64,000 nt of DNA from Massilia litorea (GCF_015101885.1 NZ_CP062941.1:3906001-3970000), one strand, 5' to 3'. Counted from the first letter of the stretch, positions 1 through 9,138 are shown. Numbers and translations: made by a program. The notes: generated from the sequence alone by a model not told the origin.

Positions 1-1037
1 TGCGCGCGCGGGGCGGTCGAGATGCCGAGGTCGGCGAACATCTGCATCGAGGCCAGGATCACCGCCTGCTGGGTATTCATGAACAGGTCGTAGTCGGCGT
101 CGAGGACCGTGTAGACGATCTCCCACTCGATGTAGTCCTGAGTGTACTTCGCCAGGTGGGCGCGGTCGAAGCGTACCTTCTCGCGCTTGCCGATGAATTC
201 GGCCACCGCGGTCGGCACCTTGGCCGCCAGCGCCGCCGGCGTGTCCGGATGGGCGCGCAGGTTGAAGACGATGCGGCGCGTGACCATGCGCTTGAAGTTC
301 GACACCGTGGCCTTCAGCAGTTCGGCGTTCGAGACGATGATCTGCTCGCCGCTCGAGGCGCGCAGGCGGGTGGTCTTCAGGCCGACCTTCTCGACCGTGC
401 CCGAGGTGTTCGAGGTCGAAATGAAGTCGCCCACCTCGAAGGGCTTGTCGATCGCGATCGCGAGCGAGGCGAACAGGTCGCCCAGCACGTTCTGCACCGC
501 CAGCGCGATGGCGATGCCGCCGATCCCGAGGCTGGCGACAAAGGTCGTGATGTTGATGCCGAGGTTGGCCAGCAGGGCCAGCGCGAAAATCACCCAGACG
601 CTGGTCTGCAGCACCCAGATGATCAGGGTATGGGCCACGGTCACCTGAGCGTCGGTCGTCGCGTGCTCGTGGTTGCGGAAATAGCGGCGCGCGGTGACCT
701 TGATTGCGCTGTGCAGGTAGATCGCCAGCTGCAGGCCCAGGGTCAGGAACCAGAGGTGGCTCACGCGCGCGTTCCAGGGCGGCGGCAGGTCGAGCGCGGA
801 CAGGCCGATCAGGAGGCTGGTGGCGATCACGACGAGATTGCTGGTGCGCGCCAGGGTCTTGCGCAGCACTTCGGCGACCGGGCGGTGTGCGTGCTCGTCG
901 CCCAGCTGGTCGAGGCGGCGCCGGAACAGCATCAGCGCGCCGTGGATGGCGACGAAGCTGGCCACGGCCAGGGCCAGTGCGAACAGGGCGTTCGGGAGCG
1001 TGATGTCGAGGGATGCAACGAAGGCGCGGATATCCAC
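1..1037 (-). CDS. MscS-family mechanosensitive ion channel (3' end outside window)
   Basis: Small-conductance mechanosensitive channel of the inner membrane, which opens under hypo-osmotic stress to release solutes. About 345 residues are visible and the C-terminus lies beyond the left edge. The order is a short N-terminal hydrophobic segment, further membrane helices, then the Gly/Ala-rich pore helix typical of MscS (Ala-Ser-Leu-Gly-Ile-Gly-Gly-Ile-Ala) and the beta domain with a Lys-Pro-Phe-Glu-Val-Gly-Asp stretch. The start is a GTG at 1037 because AGGAG sits about seven bases upstream and no better ATG precedes it. A paralogue with the same core lies at 14694-15773. The gene appears to be monocistronic. 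Confidence 0.9.
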   Translation of the reverse strand, partial: MDIRAFVASLDITLPNALFALALAVASFVAIHGALMLFRRRLDQLGDEHAHRPVAEVLRKTLARTSNLVVIATSLLIGLSALDLPPPWNARVSHLWFLTLGLQLAIYLHSAIKVTARRYFRNHEHATTDAQVTVAHTLIIWVLQTSVWVIFALALLANLGINITTFVASLGIGGIAIALAVQNVLGDLFASLAIAIDKPFEVGDFISTSNTSGTVEKVGLKTTRLRASSGEQIIVSNAELLKATVSNFKRMVTRRIVFNLRAHPDTPAALAAKVPTAVAEFIGKREKVRFDRAHLAKYTQDYIEWEIVYTVLDADYDLFMNTQQAVILASMQMFADLGISTAPRA

Positions 1038-1201
1038 TTTGGGCTCCTTTTTTTATGGAAGAGGGGGCGCAAGGGCGCGCAAAACGTCCGGCGGCACGAA
1101 GGGCGCCGGAGGGTGAAGCGGAATTGGCACTGCAGTGCGCTGCCGCGGCGCGGGGCCGCGACAACGGGCGGACGCTCAGGGCGTCCGCGGAGGCGAACTA
1201 C

Positions 1202-1381
1202 TTATTTGCGCTTCAGGTGCTGGCGTACCGCTTCGGCCGACACGCCGACCTCGGATACCGCCTTTTCCAGCTCTTCACGCGTCACGCCCAGGGCCTCGGT
1301 CCAGTGGCGCACTTCCCACTCTTCGTGAACGTTGATGCGGCTGCGGTCCTGCTGACCGGATTTTTGCAGATTATCGGACAT
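1202..1381 (-). CDS. DUF3606 domain small protein
   Basis: A 59-residue protein matching the DUF3606 family: short, with a Trp-Glu-Val-Arg-His-Trp segment around residues 22-27, then a helix rich in Glu/Lys and a C-terminal Arg-Gln-His-Leu-Lys-Arg-Lys. GGAGG lies just upstream of the ATG at 1381. The function of the family is unknown. Members are often seen in soil and stress-tolerant proteobacteria, but nothing here indicates a role. Confidence 0.8.
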   Translation of the reverse strand: MSDNLQKSGQQDRSRINVHEEWEVRHWTEALGVTREELEKAVSEVGVSAEAVRQHLKRK

Positions 1382-1573
1382 GATGGCCTCCTATCGATGA
1401 ATTTGGAACGAATATGCCACGCCCTGCAGCCACCGTCGGTTAAGCATTTCACGTTGAGCAGGCATTGCCCGGTAGCCGGCCTGCGCGTGTGCTCAGGCGC
1501 AGCCGAAGTTGTGCAGCGACGAGCCGGAGCATTCCGAGGAACCGGGCGGGCACGCACATTGAGGGACGGTGGA

Positions 1574-1640
1574 GCTGTTGCCTGTCGCGTTATCGGTGGT
1601 TTGAATCGGCGTGGGCACCGATACCTGCACAGGCAACAGC
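1574..1640. repeat. Palindromic dispersed repeat, copy A
   Basis: This element lies in the 365-base gap between the DUF3606 and thioredoxin-like genes; I see no gene in that gap. It folds as a nested hairpin. The outer 12-bp arms (1574-1585 and 1629-1640) are perfect inverted repeats (GCTGTTGCCTGT and its complement). A symmetric 5/5 internal bulge follows, then perfect 8-bp arms (1591-1598 and 1616-1623) around a 17-base loop. The left arm and part of the loop resemble copy B at 3431-3586, so this is a member of a dispersed family rather than a simple terminator. There is no T-run. Confidence 0.7.
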
Positions 1641-1746
1641 CCCGACGCCCCCACGCACCGATGATTCCGCCAGTGCAATAAATTCCTTGGCTCCGTGCTG
1701 CTGTTTCGGTTACGCTTGTCGGATCGGCACTATTGAGGAGCACACC

Positions 1747-2064
1747 ATGTCTTATGAAACCTCCCAGCCCGAGCGCAGCGCGGTGGACGCGCTGCCCGGT
1801 CTTGTCGCACTCGACTTCGGCACCAACTGGTGCGGCTATTGCCGCGCCGGCGAACCGCTCATCGCGGGCGCGCTGAAGGACTATCCGGACGCCCGCCACA
1901 TCCAGGTCGAGGACGGCCCCGGCCGCCCGTTGGGGCGCTCTTTCAAGATCAAGCTGTGGCCGACGGTCGTGGTCCTCAAGGACGGCGTCGAGGTCGCACG
2001 CGTGACCCGTCCCGACAGCGCCGACGAGGTGCGTGAAGCGCTGTCGAAGGCGGGGAGCACATGA
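1747..2064 (+). CDS. Thioredoxin-like protein
   Basis: Thiol-disulfide oxidoreductase of the thioredoxin fold, 105 residues, no signal peptide, so probably cytoplasmic. The redox motif Trp-Cys-Gly-Tyr-Cys at about residues 28-32 replaces the usual Trp-Cys-Gly-Pro-Cys, which should alter the redox potential. The conserved cis-Pro loop is present as Leu-Trp-Pro-Thr. GAGGAG immediately precedes the chosen ATG. The MFS gene follows after about 55 bases. The client protein cannot be told from context. Confidence 0.85.
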   Translation: MSYETSQPERSAVDALPGLVALDFGTNWCGYCRAGEPLIAGALKDYPDARHIQVEDGPGRPLGRSFKIKLWPTVVVLKDGVEVARVTRPDSADEVREALSKAGST

Positions 2065-2081
2065 GTCGGCAGACGAATTAG

Positions 2082-2110
2082 CCCATGCAGCAACCCATGC
2101 AGCAACCCAT
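2082..2110. repeat. Short 12-bp tandem repeat
   Basis: CCCATGCAGCAA occurs twice head to tail (2082-2093 and 2094-2105) followed by a partial third unit CCCAT. It lies directly upstream of the MFS transporter start. Copy-number change by slippage could alter spacing in the 5' leader, but this is speculation. Confidence 0.6.
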
Positions 2111-2119
2111 AACGAGAAT

Positions 2120-3415
2120 ATGAACGAGACTATGAGTCAGCCATCCAATAAAGCGCGTACCGTCCTCTTCGCCAGCTTGATCGGCACCACGATCGAATTT
2201 TTCGACTTCTACATCTACGCCACCGCCGCGGTGCTGGTGTTCCCGAAACTGTTCTTCCCGGCGGCCGACCCGGCCGCCGCCGTGCTGCAATCCTTCGCCA
2301 CCTTCGCCATCGCCTTCTTCGCGCGTCCGGTCGGCTCGGCCCTGTTCGGCCACTTCGGCGACCGCATCGGGCGCAAGGCCACCCTCGTTGCGGCGCTGCT
2401 GACCATGGGCCTGTCGACCATCGTGATCGGCTTGCTGCCGACCTATGCCACGATCGGCACGCTGGCGCCGCTGCTGCTCGCACTGTGCCGCTTCGGCCAG
2501 GGCCTGGGCCTGGGCGGCGAATGGGGCGGGGCGGTGCTGCTCGCCACCGAAAACGCGCCGCCGGGCAAGCGTGCCTGGTATGGCATGTTCCCGCAGCTGG
2601 GCGCGCCGATCGGCTTCCTGCTGTCGGGCGGCATCTTCCTGATCCTGACCCAGACCATGGGCGACGAACAGTTCTTCGCCTGGGGCTGGCGCATTCCCTT
2701 CCTGTCGAGCGCCATCCTCGTCATTGTTGGCCTGTACGTGCGCCTGAAAATCCACGAGACGCCCGACTTCCAGGCCGTGCTCGACAAGGGCGAACGCGTG
2801 AAGGTGCCGTTTGTCACCGTGTTCAAGGAGCATGGCCGCGCGCTGCTGCTGGGCACCCTGATGGCGACCTCGACCTTCGTCCTGTTCTACCTGCTGACCG
2901 TGTTCGCGCTGAGCTGGGGCACGACCGGCCTGCACTATTCGCGTACCCAGTTCCTGCTGCTGCAGCTGGGCGCCGTGTGCTTCTTCGGCTTCCTGATCCC
3001 GCCTTCGGCCATCATCGCCGACCGCTTCGGCCGCCGCGCCGCCATGATCGGGGTGACGGTCGCGATCATGGTGTTCGGCCTGACCTTCGGCGCGCTGTTC
3101 GTCGCCGACGACCTGGTGAAGGCAGGCCTGTTCCTGGTGATCGGCCTGTCGCTGATGGGCCTGACCTACGGACCGCTCGGCACGCTGCTGGCCGAACTGT
3201 TCCCGCCGGCGGTGCGCTATACGGGTTCTTCGCTGACCTTCAACCTGGCCGGCATCCTGGGCGCCTCGCTGGCACCGTATGTGGCGACCGCGCTGGCGAA
3301 GAATTACGGGATCGAATACGTCGGGTATTACCTGACGGGTGCGGCGGTGCTGAGCCTGATCGCGCTGTTGCTGGTGAAGAGCCCGGCGCGCCAGCCGGAG
3401 GTGGCGCGGGTTTGA
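2120..3415 (+). CDS. MFS transporter, metabolite:H+ symporter (MHS) family
   Basis: Inner-membrane secondary transporter of about 431 residues with twelve predicted membrane spans. The N-terminal Gly-Thr-Thr-Ile-Glu-Phe-Phe-Asp-Phe-Tyr motif and the loop 2-3 signature Gly-Asp-Arg-Ile-Gly-Arg-Lys are characteristic of the MHS subfamily, which takes up organic acids, shikimate-like compounds or proline/betaine with protons. The substrate cannot be assigned. Two in-frame ATGs (2120 and 2132) are possible; neither has a strong Shine-Dalgarno and the first is chosen. A palindromic repeat (copy B) starts 16 bases after the stop. Confidence 0.9.
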   Translation: MNETMSQPSNKARTVLFASLIGTTIEFFDFYIYATAAVLVFPKLFFPAADPAAAVLQSFATFAIAFFARPVGSALFGHFGDRIGRKATLVAALLTMGLSTIVIGLLPTYATIGTLAPLLLALCRFGQGLGLGGEWGGAVLLATENAPPGKRAWYGMFPQLGAPIGFLLSGGIFLILTQTMGDEQFFAWGWRIPFLSSAILVIVGLYVRLKIHETPDFQAVLDKGERVKVPFVTVFKEHGRALLLGTLMATSTFVLFYLLTVFALSWGTTGLHYSRTQFLLLQLGAVCFFGFLIPPSAIIADRFGRRAAMIGVTVAIMVFGLTFGALFVADDLVKAGLFLVIGLSLMGLTYGPLGTLLAELFPPAVRYTGSSLTFNLAGILGASLAPYVATALAKNYGIEYVGYYLTGAAVLSLIALLLVKSPARQPEVARV

Positions 3416-3430
3416 TTTATTGACGATAAC

Positions 3431-3586
3431 GGGGCTGTTGCCTGCCCCGTTTTCGGTAATGTTGATCCGCATGGGCTCGGAGAGCCCATCCTACGGGATG
3501 CTTTTCGACCGGTAGCGTCGCCCGTAGGATGGGCACTTGTGCCAATGCGGATTCAAAACACCGATGACGCTGCAGGCATCAGCCCA
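3431..3586. repeat. Palindromic dispersed repeat, copy B (MITE/REP-like)
   Basis: A roughly 155-bp near-perfect palindrome fills the gap between the convergent MFS and App1-like genes. The outer arms 3432-3444 and 3573-3585 match at 12 of 13 positions. Middle arms (near 3462-3472 and 3545-3556) carry TTGATCCGCAT and its complement with one bulge. The inner arms 3484-3497 and 3521-3534 are a perfect 14 bp (GCCCATCCTACGGG). The outer arm is shared with copy A and the inner CGTAGGATGGGC core with copy C. No open reading frame is present inside. Confidence 0.75.
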
Positions 3587-3605
3587 ATAACGCCTGCATG
3601 CGGCA

Positions 3606-5054
3606 TCAACCCGACGGCAGCAGCTTGTCGTCTTCCTTCTTGTCCGAGCGCACCCCGGCGAGCCGGTCGACCTTGATCAGCCCCTCCGCCGCCGCATGCG
3701 AGGCCGCGAAGACGCTGTCCGGCGCCAGGATCAGCTGGGTGCCGGTGGTGCTGACCTCCTCGATCAGCCTGTCGAGCGCCTCGATCCGCACCGGGTCGGG
3801 GTTCACGTTGCGGATATAGATCATCCGTACCGCCTGCGGATGGCGCCGCACGATCTCGGCATAGATCTCCGGATCCTTCTCCCCGCTGTCGCCGATCAGC
3901 ACAAACTGCATGCCCGGATAAAAACGCAGGATCAGTTCGATCTTCTCCAGCTTGTGGTTGCCGTGCTTGGTGAGCTTGAACACGTCGCGCATGCCCAGCT
4001 CGCGCAGCAGCAGCGGACCGACCGGGATGCCCTGCAGGCGCAGGAAGTCGACCAGGAAGCCGAACAGGTGCCAGGGACTGGACGACACATAGAACAGCGG
4101 ATTGTCCTCGTTCCCGCTCGCGCCGTCGCGCAGGGCCCGGTAGAAAGCGGCCACCCCCTTGAAGGGCTTGCGCGTGTGGGCGTTGGTACGCGCCAGCATC
4201 AGCGCCATGTTCAGCTTGTTGGTGACATTGGTCCACAGAACCGTGTCGTCGATGTCGCTGATGATTCCGAAGCGGGCGCTCGCGGCCGGCACGAAAGCCT
4301 CGGCCGAGGCGCGCACCGGTTGGCCGTCGGCGCCGAGCGAGTCCGGCAGTTCCAGGTCGACGCGGTGCGCGCCGCCGGCGAGCGGGGAGGAGGGCAGGAT
4401 CTCGAACTCGAAATAGCCGCCGCTGTCGGTCACGGTTTCCCAGCTGCGGCCGTCGAAATGCGCGGTCACGCGCGCGCCGGCCACCTCGTCCGATTCGAGC
4501 CGGCGGTAGAGGGCGACCAGGTTGCTCCAGCTGCTGTCCTGGCCGGTCTGCTCGCGAAAACTCGCCTCGTCGAGCACGCGGCCCTTGATCCAGAGTTTGT
4601 TCGCGTTGCCAAAACCGAGATAGGGCAGCACCAGCAGGGGGTGGTCGCTGCCCAGCCGGCGCAGGCGGCGCAGGGCGCGGGTGGCGAACTGCCCGGCCGC
4701 GTCGGCCAGGCGGTCGTGCAGGGCAGGCGCTTGCGCCGCTTCGTCCAGGCGCCGCGGCGCTGCGGCCACGGCTACGGCCTCGCGCGCGGCGGGCGGGTGC
4801 TCGATCCAGAGCCGGTGCGGGGCAATTCCCGCAGCCTGCAACGCGCGTTCGAACTCCCCGGACAAGGCGGCGGGCAGGGCGCGCGGCAACAGCTGCACCT
4901 GCACGCCGGCCTGCCTCAGCCGCGCCAGCTCGCTGTCGGAGGCAAGGCCCGGATTCAGATAGACGGTGGCGCCGGGTGCGGCGCGTGCGGCGACCTCGGC
5001 AAGGCCGGCAGGGCTCAGGATCAGGTAGGCGGTTTCAATGCGCGGTTCGGTCAT
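3606..5054 (-). CDS. App1-like phosphatase domain protein (DUF2183)
   Basis: About 482 residues. The C-terminal half carries the App1/DUF2183 catalytic domain with the HAD-type motif Asp-Ile-Asp-Asp-Thr-Val, a Ser-Ser-Ser-Pro-Trp motif II-like segment and Gly-Asp-Ser-Gly-Glu-Lys-Asp as the acidic motif; yeast App1 members are phosphatidate phosphatases. The N-terminal about 110 residues are a separate alpha/beta-looking region, followed by a beta-rich module ('Ser-Asn-Leu-Val...Tyr-Arg-Arg-Leu-Glu') usual for bacterial members. The start is uncertain: ATGs at 5132 and 5084 are also in frame and none has a clear ribosome site. 5054 is chosen because the family-like sequence begins there. Likely cytoplasmic. 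Confidence 0.8.
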   Translation of the reverse strand: MTEPRIETAYLILSPAGLAEVAARAAPGATVYLNPGLASDSELARLRQAGVQVQLLPRALPAALSGEFERALQAAGIAPHRLWIEHPPAAREAVAVAAAPRRLDEAAQAPALHDRLADAAGQFATRALRRLRRLGSDHPLLVLPYLGFGNANKLWIKGRVLDEASFREQTGQDSSWSNLVALYRRLESDEVAGARVTAHFDGRSWETVTDSGGYFEFEILPSSPLAGGAHRVDLELPDSLGADGQPVRASAEAFVPAASARFGIISDIDDTVLWTNVTNKLNMALMLARTNAHTRKPFKGVAAFYRALRDGASGNEDNPLFYVSSSPWHLFGFLVDFLRLQGIPVGPLLLRELGMRDVFKLTKHGNHKLEKIELILRFYPGMQFVLIGDSGEKDPEIYAEIVRRHPQAVRMIYIRNVNPDPVRIEALDRLIEEVSTTGTQLILAPDSVFAASHAAAEGLIKVDRLAGVRSDKKEDDKLLPSG

Positions 5055-5236
5055 CGGTATCGGCAGGTGGCCAGGTTCAGGCATCAGTATCGCGTATCTG
5101 GCCGATCCGGCAACGCACGGCTGGCCTGGCATGCACTGTGCACGCTAGCGCACAGTCCGATTCGGCGAACCAAGGCATACTGCGGGTATTGTCTTATTGT
5201 CATGAGATACCGAACAGCCCACAGGACTCCTGCCCC

Positions 5237-6322
5237 ATGTCTTTCGCCATCATCGCAAGCCTGGTCGTACTGATTGTGATCGCCACCCTGATGCCGCTGT
5301 CGCGTCACACCGAATGGTGGGTGCGCGACCTGGATTTCCCGCGCCTGCAGATCGCATGCGTGGCGCTCGGCGTCCTGCTCGTCAAGACGATTGTCCTCGA
5401 CTGGGACGAGACCGAAACCTATATCCTGGCCGCCGCGACCCTCGCCTGCCTGGCCTACCAGGCCTGGTGGATCCTGCCCTACACCCGGCCCTGGCCGAAC
5501 GAGGTGAAACGGGCGGTCGGCGGCGCGCCGGGCGACCGCATCCGCATCCTGACCGCGAACGTCCTCACGCCCAACCGGAATACCGGCGCACTGATCGCGC
5601 TGATCCGCGAGCACAAGCCGGATGTCTTCGTCACCCTGGAGACCGACCAGTGGTGGCAGGAGCGGCTCGACGTGCTCGAAGCCGCCTATCCGCACTCGAT
5701 GAAATGTCCGCTCGACAACCTGTACGGCATGCACGTCTATTCGAAGCTGCCGCTCGAGGACAAGGCGATCCAGTTCCTGGTCGAGGACGACATCCCGTCG
5801 ATGCACGCGCTGGTCGTGCTTCCTTCAGGGCGCAAGGTGCGCATGCACTTCCTGCACCCGGCGCCGCCGAGCCCCACGGAACACGACGAATCGACCGAGC
5901 GCGACGCCGAGCTGCTGGTGGTGGCGAAAAGCGTGGCCGGGCTGGACACGCCGGTGATCGTCGCGGGCGACCTGAACGACGTGGCATGGTCGACCACGAC
6001 CCGGCTGTTCCGCAAGATCAGCGGGCTGCTCGACCCGCGCATCGGGCGCGGCATGTTCAACACCTTCCACGCCGACCACTGGTTCCTGCGCTGGCCGCTG
6101 GACCACCTGTTCCACAGCCGCCACTTCACCCTCGGCTTCATCCGCCGTTTGCCGCATTTCGGTTCGGACCACTTCCCGATGCTGGTCGAACTGGTCTACG
6201 ACCATGCGCGCGGCGCCGACCAGGAGGGGCTGGAGGCCGATGCGCAAGACCATGCGCTGGCCGAGGAGAAGATCGCCGCCGAGCCGGTGACGGTCGACGA
6301 CGTGCACGAGCCGCAGGCGTGA
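5237..6322 (+). CDS. Endonuclease/exonuclease/phosphatase family protein, membrane-anchored
   Basis: A 361-residue protein with about three N-terminal membrane helices (residues 1-90), then an EEP fold likely facing the periplasm. Catalytic-type motifs are present: Thr-Ala-Asn-Val near residue 115, Glu-Thr-Asp-Gln-Trp-Trp, a Gly-Asp-Leu-Asn-Asp metal/phosphate motif, and Gly-Ser-Asp-His-Phe-Pro near the end of the domain. The family includes nucleases, sphingomyelinases and phosphoinositide phosphatases; the substrate here is unknown. The C-terminal tail after residue 320 is acidic and probably disordered. An AGGA lies upstream of the ATG. Confidence 0.85.
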   Translation: MSFAIIASLVVLIVIATLMPLSRHTEWWVRDLDFPRLQIACVALGVLLVKTIVLDWDETETYILAAATLACLAYQAWWILPYTRPWPNEVKRAVGGAPGDRIRILTANVLTPNRNTGALIALIREHKPDVFVTLETDQWWQERLDVLEAAYPHSMKCPLDNLYGMHVYSKLPLEDKAIQFLVEDDIPSMHALVVLPSGRKVRMHFLHPAPPSPTEHDESTERDAELLVVAKSVAGLDTPVIVAGDLNDVAWSTTTRLFRKISGLLDPRIGRGMFNTFHADHWFLRWPLDHLFHSRHFTLGFIRRLPHFGSDHFPMLVELVYDHARGADQEGLEADAQDHALAEEKIAAEPVTVDDVHEPQA

Positions 6323-6323
6323 T

Positions 6324-6512
6324 TCAGGCCTCGCGTTTGAACTCCGGTGCAGGAAGAGGATGGCGCCGCTCGTCGGGGCGCATCAGCACCCGGCGCGCGA
6401 CGTCGAAGGGCACGCCCATGCCGGCCATGACGCGCGCGGGCGAATCGCCGGTCGGGGTCTTGATCGCCGCGTCGATCAGGAGCGCGGTCTTGTAGTCGGT
6501 TCGTCTGTCCAT
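6324..6512 (-). CDS. Small hypothetical protein
   Basis: A 62-residue basic protein lying head-on against the EEP gene (the stops are adjacent). I recognise no family. It contains a Pro-Phe-Asp-Val-Ala-Arg-Arg-Val-Leu segment in the middle and a Pro-rich, charged end. Its codon use fits the surroundings and it fills the gap exactly, which favours a real gene, but evidence is limited to an intact frame. Confidence 0.5.
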   Translation of the reverse strand: MDRRTDYKTALLIDAAIKTPTGDSPARVMAGMGVPFDVARRVLMRPDERRHPLPAPEFKREA

Positions 6513-6537
6513 GCACCGATTGTCGCACGGGTTCGGC

Positions 6538-7350
6538 TCAGAACGAATACACCAGCGTCAGCGAAGTCTGGGTATCGAGGTTCTTCTTGTCGACCGGCAC
6601 GTTGGTGTCGTTGCGGGCGGAGAAGGCGGCCTTCATCTGCATCGTGTCGTTGATCTTGGTGGACAGGGCCGATTCGGCGATCGAGTGCACGTTCGAGGTG
6701 CCGCGCTCGACGCTGACGGTCTGCACGAAAGCGGCCGAGGGGCTCACCTGCCAGCGGAAACGCGCGGCGCCGCGCACCGTCATGCCGCTCTCACGCTCGC
6801 CCGTTTCGCGCTCGCCGCTGAAATAGCCCGGACCGATTTCGACGTCGAGCGCCTTGTCCGCAGTATTGTAGAGCTGCGAGCCGTGGCCGACCGCGAACGA
6901 GGTGTAGCGCGTGTAGGCGCCGAACTTGTCGTTCACGTGCGAACCCAGCACGAAGGCGCGCGAACCTTCCTTCATCAGCTTGTAGGCGGCCTTGGCCGAC
7001 GCGGTCCAGCGCTCGGCCGAGCGGGTGCGGTAGCGTTCACCGTCGTCGTCCGTGATCTCGTCTTCCTTGAAGAAGCCGCTGACGATGTATTCGTTGCTCC
7101 AGTCGGCGGTCTCGTGGCGGGCGTCGATCTTGCCGCTGATCGAGGTGCCGGTGGTATTGCCCGAGGTACTGATCGCACCCAGTTCGGCCGAGGTGAACCA
7201 GCTGCCCTCGGGAATCGTCTCGGGACGCGCCACCTTCAGGGCGCTGTGGATGCTGCCGATGGTGGGCAGCTCGTCGGCGGCGCCGTCTGCATGGGCGGGG
7301 AAATGGGCCAGGCCGAGCAGGGCCAGGGCGTACAGCGGGAATGGTTTCAT
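6538..7350 (-). CDS. DUF481 outer-membrane protein
   Basis: A 270-residue exported protein: Lys-Pro-Phe then a hydrophobic core and Ala-His-Ala cleavage region around residue 21, followed by a beta-rich DUF481 barrel with repeated aromatic strand ends and a terminal Ser-Phe, the classic outer-membrane C-terminus. Enterobacterial YdiY belongs to this family. The function is unknown; some members are salt-induced. It is followed on the same strand, after 25 bases, by the 62-residue hypothetical gene. Confidence 0.85.
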   Translation of the reverse strand: MKPFPLYALALLGLAHFPAHADGAADELPTIGSIHSALKVARPETIPEGSWFTSAELGAISTSGNTTGTSISGKIDARHETADWSNEYIVSGFFKEDEITDDDGERYRTRSAERWTASAKAAYKLMKEGSRAFVLGSHVNDKFGAYTRYTSFAVGHGSQLYNTADKALDVEIGPGYFSGERETGERESGMTVRGAARFRWQVSPSAAFVQTVSVERGTSNVHSIAESALSTKINDTMQMKAAFSARNDTNVPVDKKNLDTQTSLTLVYSF

Positions 7351-7599
7351 AAGCTAGGGTGCGGCCGCGGCGCCAGCCCGTGGGCTGGACCGTCTGCCTG
7401 CCGGTCGGTGATCTGTCAACTGCGCAGCAAACTGCGCGCAAAGAGCGCCGGTGCACGCGGTGCGGCAAAGGGGCTCGGCCGAGATTGTATCCCAGAAGCA
7501 GCATAAATGCGCGCCGAAGCCAACCGAACCGGCCATGTTGCGGCCACGGCGCGACTCGACAGTAAGCCGGAGCGCGCCCGCATTCCCGCTCCGCCGGCT

Positions 7600-8892
7600 T
7601 CAGGTGCCGATGTACACGATCTTGAAAATGAACAGCGCCGCGATCACCCAGACGACGGGTTTGACATCGCGCGCCCGGCCCGTGGTCAGCTTCAGCGCCG
7701 CATAGGTGATGAAGCCGAAGGCGATGCCTTCCGCGATCGAATAGGTGAACGGGATCACCAGTGCGGTGATCGCGGCGGGAATGCTCTCGGTGGTGTCGCC
7801 CCATTCGATGTCGCCCAGGTCGCGCAGCATCAGGCAGGCGACGAACAGCAGGGCCGGGGCCGTGGCATAGGCCGGCACCACGCCGGCCAGCGGCGCGATG
7901 AACAGGCAGGCCAGGAACAGCACCGCCACCGCCAGGGCGGTCAGCCCGGTACGTCCACCCGCCTGCACGCCGGCCGCGCTCTCGATATAGGCCGTGGTGC
8001 TCGAGGTGCCGAGCATCGAGCCGGCGACGATGGCACCGCTGTCGGCCAGCAGTGCCTTGTTGAGGCGCTCCATCTTGCCTTCAACCAGCAGGCCGGCGCG
8101 GCTGGCCACGCCCATCAGGGTGCCGGTCGCGTCGAACAGTTCGACCAGGAAGAACACCAGCACCACGTTGATGATGCCGACCGACAGGGCACCCCGGATG
8201 TCGAGCTTCAGCAGGGTCGGATCGATCGAGGGCGGCGCCGAGAAGATGCCGTGGAAGGTGTTACCACCGAAGAAGAATGAGAGGATGGTGACGACGATGA
8301 TGCCGATCAGGATCGCGCCGCGCACCTTCAGGCGGTCGAGGGTCACGATCAGGAGGAAGCCGAGGATCGCCATGATGGCCTGCGGCTTGTGCAGGTCGCC
8401 CGCCTTGACCAGGGTCGGCTCGCTGCCGACGACGATGCCGGCGTTCTTCAGCGCGATCAGGGCCAGGAACATGCCGAGGCCGACGGTGATGGCCACCCGC
8501 AGCGAATGCGGGATGCCGTTGACGATCATGCCGCGCAGGCCCAGCACGGACACCAGGATGAACAGGCAGCCCGAAATGAACACGGCGCCCAGCGCCGCCG
8601 GCCAGGCCACGCCCATGCCGAGCACGACGGCGTAGGCGAAATAGGCGTTCAGGCCCATGCCGGGCGCCATGCCGATCGGGTAGTTGGCGTACAGGCCCAT
8701 CACCGCGCTGCCGAGGGCGGCCACGAGGCAGGTTGCCACGAATACCGCTTCCTTCGGCATTCCGGCGTCGCCGAGGATCGAGGGGTTGACGAAAATGATG
8801 TAGGCCATCGTCAGGAAGGTGGTCAGGCCGGCGAGCAGTTCGGTGCGGACGTCGGTGCCGCTTTCGCTGAGTTTGAAGTAGTTGTCGAGCAT
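7600..8892 (-). CDS. NCS2 family purine permease (AzgA-like)
   Basis: A 430-residue inner-membrane permease with about 12-14 membrane spans, of the adenine/guanine/hypoxanthine branch of NCS2 (AzgA/PbuG/GhxP). Typical features are the N-terminal Leu-Thr-Thr-Phe-Leu-Thr-Met-Ala-Tyr segment, Asn-Pro-Ser-Ile-Leu, Met-Gly-Leu-Tyr-Ala-Asn-Tyr-Pro-Ile-Gly-Met-Ala-Pro-Gly-Met-Gly-Leu-Asn-Ala and Gly-Thr-Ser-Ser-Thr-Thr-Ala-Tyr-Ile-Glu-Ser-Ala-Ala-Gly. The length fits the family. It should take up purine bases by proton symport. No purine riboswitch or obvious PUR-type operator is visible in the upstream gap. Confidence 0.92.
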   Translation of the reverse strand: MLDNYFKLSESGTDVRTELLAGLTTFLTMAYIIFVNPSILGDAGMPKEAVFVATCLVAALGSAVMGLYANYPIGMAPGMGLNAYFAYAVVLGMGVAWPAALGAVFISGCLFILVSVLGLRGMIVNGIPHSLRVAITVGLGMFLALIALKNAGIVVGSEPTLVKAGDLHKPQAIMAILGFLLIVTLDRLKVRGAILIGIIVVTILSFFFGGNTFHGIFSAPPSIDPTLLKLDIRGALSVGIINVVLVFFLVELFDATGTLMGVASRAGLLVEGKMERLNKALLADSGAIVAGSMLGTSSTTAYIESAAGVQAGGRTGLTALAVAVLFLACLFIAPLAGVVPAYATAPALLFVACLMLRDLGDIEWGDTTESIPAAITALVIPFTYSIAEGIAFGFITYAALKLTTGRARDVKPVVWVIAALFIFKIVYIGT

Positions 8893-9062
8893 CGTGGATG
8901 GGGTTCCGTGTGGGGCGCAGAAGGCTTGTCATGCGCGCGGTTGGGATGACCGAAGCATAACACCGCAGAGCCCGCAGCGCGGCCATAACATGGTCTTCGG
9001 CACGACAAAAACGCCGGCCGGCGAGGGCGCCAGGCGGTCTCAGCCGTTTTTCCACTCTTTTC

Positions 9063-9090
9063 TTGCTTTACGTTGCAGGATTGGTATCAT
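9063..9090 (+). promoter_or_regulatory. Candidate sigma70 promoter of the hybrid kinase gene
   Basis: TTGCTT at 9063-9068 and TATCAT at 9085-9090 are separated by 16 bases, about 50 bases upstream of the kinase ATG. The -10 is five of six to consensus and the -35 only three of six, so this is suggestive only. Confidence 0.35.
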
Positions 9091-9138
9091 CGATTTTGCT
9101 GGCTGTCATGTCGATGGCCGTCTACCTGTGAGCCCGCG

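Noticed and set aside
2082-2110. CRISPR-like short repeat
   Set aside because: Only 2.4 head-to-tail 12-base units without spacers; a simple tandem duplication.
2078-3472. 464-codon frame opposite the MFS gene
   Set aside because: Gln/Arg/His-rich translation without membrane or catalytic features; the plus-strand MFS transporter is unambiguous.
7351-9138. Purine riboswitch in front of the NCS2 permease
   Set aside because: I could not find the three-way-junction core or the conserved loop sequences in the upstream gap (8893-9060).
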